Positions 63,167 through 64,000 of a stretch of 64,000 nt of DNA are shown here, in pieces. The stretch comes from Lineus longissimus. Taxonomy: Eukaryota > Nemertea > Pilidiophora > Heteronemertea > Lineidae. How positions within the stretch are numbered: the stretch's first letter is position 1; each line of letters opens with the position of its first letter. The translations under genes were made by a program, and so were the position numbers. The notes under the pieces are model-generated. The model made no database searches, was not told the DNA's origin, and saw only the letters and a list, made by a program, of their open reading frames with translations. The stretch covers positions 2,883,501 to 2,947,500 of the forward strand of contig NC_088325.1 of assembly GCF_910592395.1 (NCBI RefSeq), in the 5' to 3' direction.

Positions 63167-63453
63167 CAAAAGATTACGATTCTAAGAAATTGAAGGGTAT
63201 TGCCAAGAATGTAGTAAGGAGAAATATCTCATTTGATGACTATGTTGATTGTCTTGAAAAGAGTAGGTCATTTTACCACAAGATGAGACACTTAAGATCA
63301 GATAAACACCAAATCTATTTGGAAGAAGTTGGCAAAAAAAGCCTCAGTCCTTTTGATGACAAGAGGTTCATACTTGAAGATGGAATAAGCACCTTACCAT
63401 TTGGAATGTATTATGAAGGCTACATAGATTACAGCGATTCAAACTTCGCTTGA

Positions 63454-63484
63454 GTCGGACTACGTCCAGAGAACAAAAGTTCGA
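63454..63484 (+). repeat. Twin-hairpin element TH17
   Basis: GGAC-TAC-GTCC, AGA, GAAC-AAAA-GTTC. Starts immediately after the PolB stop codon; the second loop has four bases, which would shift a frame but here is outside the gene. Confidence 0.85.
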
Positions 63485-63615
63485 TTAAACTAATGAATAG
63501 GGTGGTGCTGATGGTAGTGTTACTTGGTGAAATTCATCCCTAACACCGAAGTCATGATAATAGTGATAGTGATACACCACATTAGGATTAGGACGTAGTC
63601 CGGGTCCTGTTTGAT
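63485..63615. other. Short intergenic region after PolB
   Basis: Between convergent genes, with TGATAATAGTGATAGTGATAC simple repeats and a half twin-hairpin element (63591-63601). No terminator motif recognised. Confidence 0.5.
63591..63601 (-). repeat. Half twin-hairpin element TH18
   Basis: Only GGAC-GTA-GTCC remains, between genes. Confidence 0.55.
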
Positions 63616-64000
63616 TTACTGAACTTTTAGTTTTTCTAGCATCTCTATCTGTGCTAGTTTTTTTCCTTCTTCTAAAAAAGTCTTCTTTAAAGACTCTACA
63701 TCAACAGCTGAACTTGCCTCCCTTTGTTTTTTCCTAATGGCATTTTTCATCGAAATGTATTTCTCCTTCTCCTTGAGAATCAAAGTAAACTCATCTGTAG
63801 ATATGTGAGAATCGGTTAAGGCTTTACTAACCAAATCATTGATTGTGTTCAGTTTTGAAATTGCCAACATTCTGATATTCTCATGCTTTTCAATTTTCCT
63901 TAGAATATTCTTTTTCTCCCAGCCTAAGGCTGATGAAATAATGGCACTACCTATTGTTACGCCACCCAAAGCTAAGCCTATCGGTGCCGTGATGACACCA
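63616..64000 (-). CDS. Gly-rich hydrophobic and coiled-coil Polinton protein, 5' end outside the window
   Basis: The frame is open from the right edge to a stop at 63616. The visible part starts with a Gly/Ala/Ile-rich hydrophobic stretch (G-V-I-T-A-P-I-G-L-A-L-G-G-V-T-I-G-S-A-I), then E-K-K-N-I-L-R-K-I-E-K-H-E-N-I and M-L-A-I-S-K-L-N-T-I, followed by a charged coiled coil. A membrane-associated virion protein is plausible. The TTG at 63969 is not needed as a start, because the frame is open beyond it. Confidence 0.7.
   Translation of the reverse strand, partial: GVITAPIGLALGGVTIGSAIISSALGWEKKNILRKIEKHENIRMLAISKLNTINDLVSKALTDSHISTDEFTLILKEKEKYISMKNAIRKKQREASSAVDVESLKKTFLEEGKKLAQIEMLEKLKVQ

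Larger units (their letters stand above)
59662..63453 (+). pseudogene. Protein-primed type B DNA polymerase, one in-frame TAA
   Basis: 1263 codon positions. In order: C2H2 zinc finger (C10, C13, H25, H31), Exo I Y-A-D-F-E-A near 415, a Cys/His element (C-x2-... H-D-H-Y-C-G and A-A-H-N-S-C-N) near 522-552, Exo II N-Y-D-S-H near 572, a TAA at codon 587 (61420-61422), Exo III T-D-V-I-L-L-A-D near 713, motif A D-A-N-N-L-Y-G near 802, motif B N-N-A-F-Y-G-K near 988 and motif C D-T-D-S near 1088. The frame is unchanged across the stop, so a single substitution separates the exonuclease part from the polymerase part. Twin-hairpin elements add residues near 237-265, 828-848 and 1160-1169. The catalytic residues are present; the gene as it stands would give a truncated product. 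Confidence 0.85.
52008..64000 (+). mobile_element. Polinton/Maverick (adintovirus-like), left part, incomplete
   Basis: The start is set by loss of homology to S modules and by a 5' AG end, as known for Polintons. The content is a protein-primed PolB gene and several virus-like genes in compact order; base composition is clearly more AT-rich than the array. No integrase, FtsK-type ATPase, cysteine protease or obvious double-jelly-roll major capsid gene is seen up to 64000; they may lie beyond the edge. Two in-frame TAA codons show that this copy is at least partly inactivated, although no frameshift is evident. Confidence 0.85.

Overview
The window looks like animal nuclear DNA, probably from a marine invertebrate. 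I see no operons or ribosome binding sites. There are spliced genes, an LTR retrotransposon, a CR1/L2-like LINE, a PIF/Harbinger transposon, small palindromic elements and a Polinton/Maverick. I cannot name the species. The PR-INT-RT-RNase H order of the LTR element matches the Gmr1-like Ty3/gypsy group, first described from deuterostomes.

Bases 1 to about 52000 are a head-to-tail tandem array of nine diverged units. In plus-strand order a complete unit holds: an upstream block with TATA-like and CRE-like sites (P1), a second TATA block followed by a GC-rich hairpin (P2), a spacer, a minus-strand two-exon gene (family G), a short minus-strand open frame (family Q), and a block of tRNA-like repeats (S). 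Six G copies are complete (6049-7462, 11260-12681, 20846-22270, 30180-31604, 42172-43587, 48814-50235). Three are broken or truncated (near 1847, 13952 and 25228). Exon 1 encodes a signal-peptide-like start and ends at a GT (once GC) donor. Exon 2 begins after a pyrimidine-rich AG, in phase 0, and gives predicted proteins of about 400 residues. Indels between copies are whole codons, so I read this as a tandem family of secreted proteins that I cannot assign to a known family.

The array has been invaded several times: a 163-bp MITE-like element (15040-15202), a 5'-truncated LINE (16998-19626), a 6.3-kb gypsy element with LTRs, PBS, PPT and 4-bp target duplication (33097-39383), and a Harbinger element (45912-47573). 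Undisturbed paralogues elsewhere in the array serve as empty sites and fix the ends. A roughly 1.2-kb segment at the left edge is repeated at 28395-29602.

From 52008 to the right edge lies the left part of a Polinton/Maverick, AT-rich and densely coding. It has a palindromic end, five structural or unknown genes, a protein-primed type B DNA polymerase gene and the start of another minus-strand gene. The integrase, packaging ATPase and protease expected of this class are not in the window. Two of its genes are each interrupted by a single in-frame TAA.

The most unusual signal is a 30-bp twin-hairpin repeat scattered through the Polinton in both orientations, mostly inside genes and in frame. 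Its two 4-bp stems are kept, partly through paired substitutions, while the 3-base loops vary. It adds about ten residues wherever it lands and is read in at least four different frames. It resembles in principle the palindromic elements found inside Rickettsia genes, but here it sits in a eukaryotic virus-like transposon.
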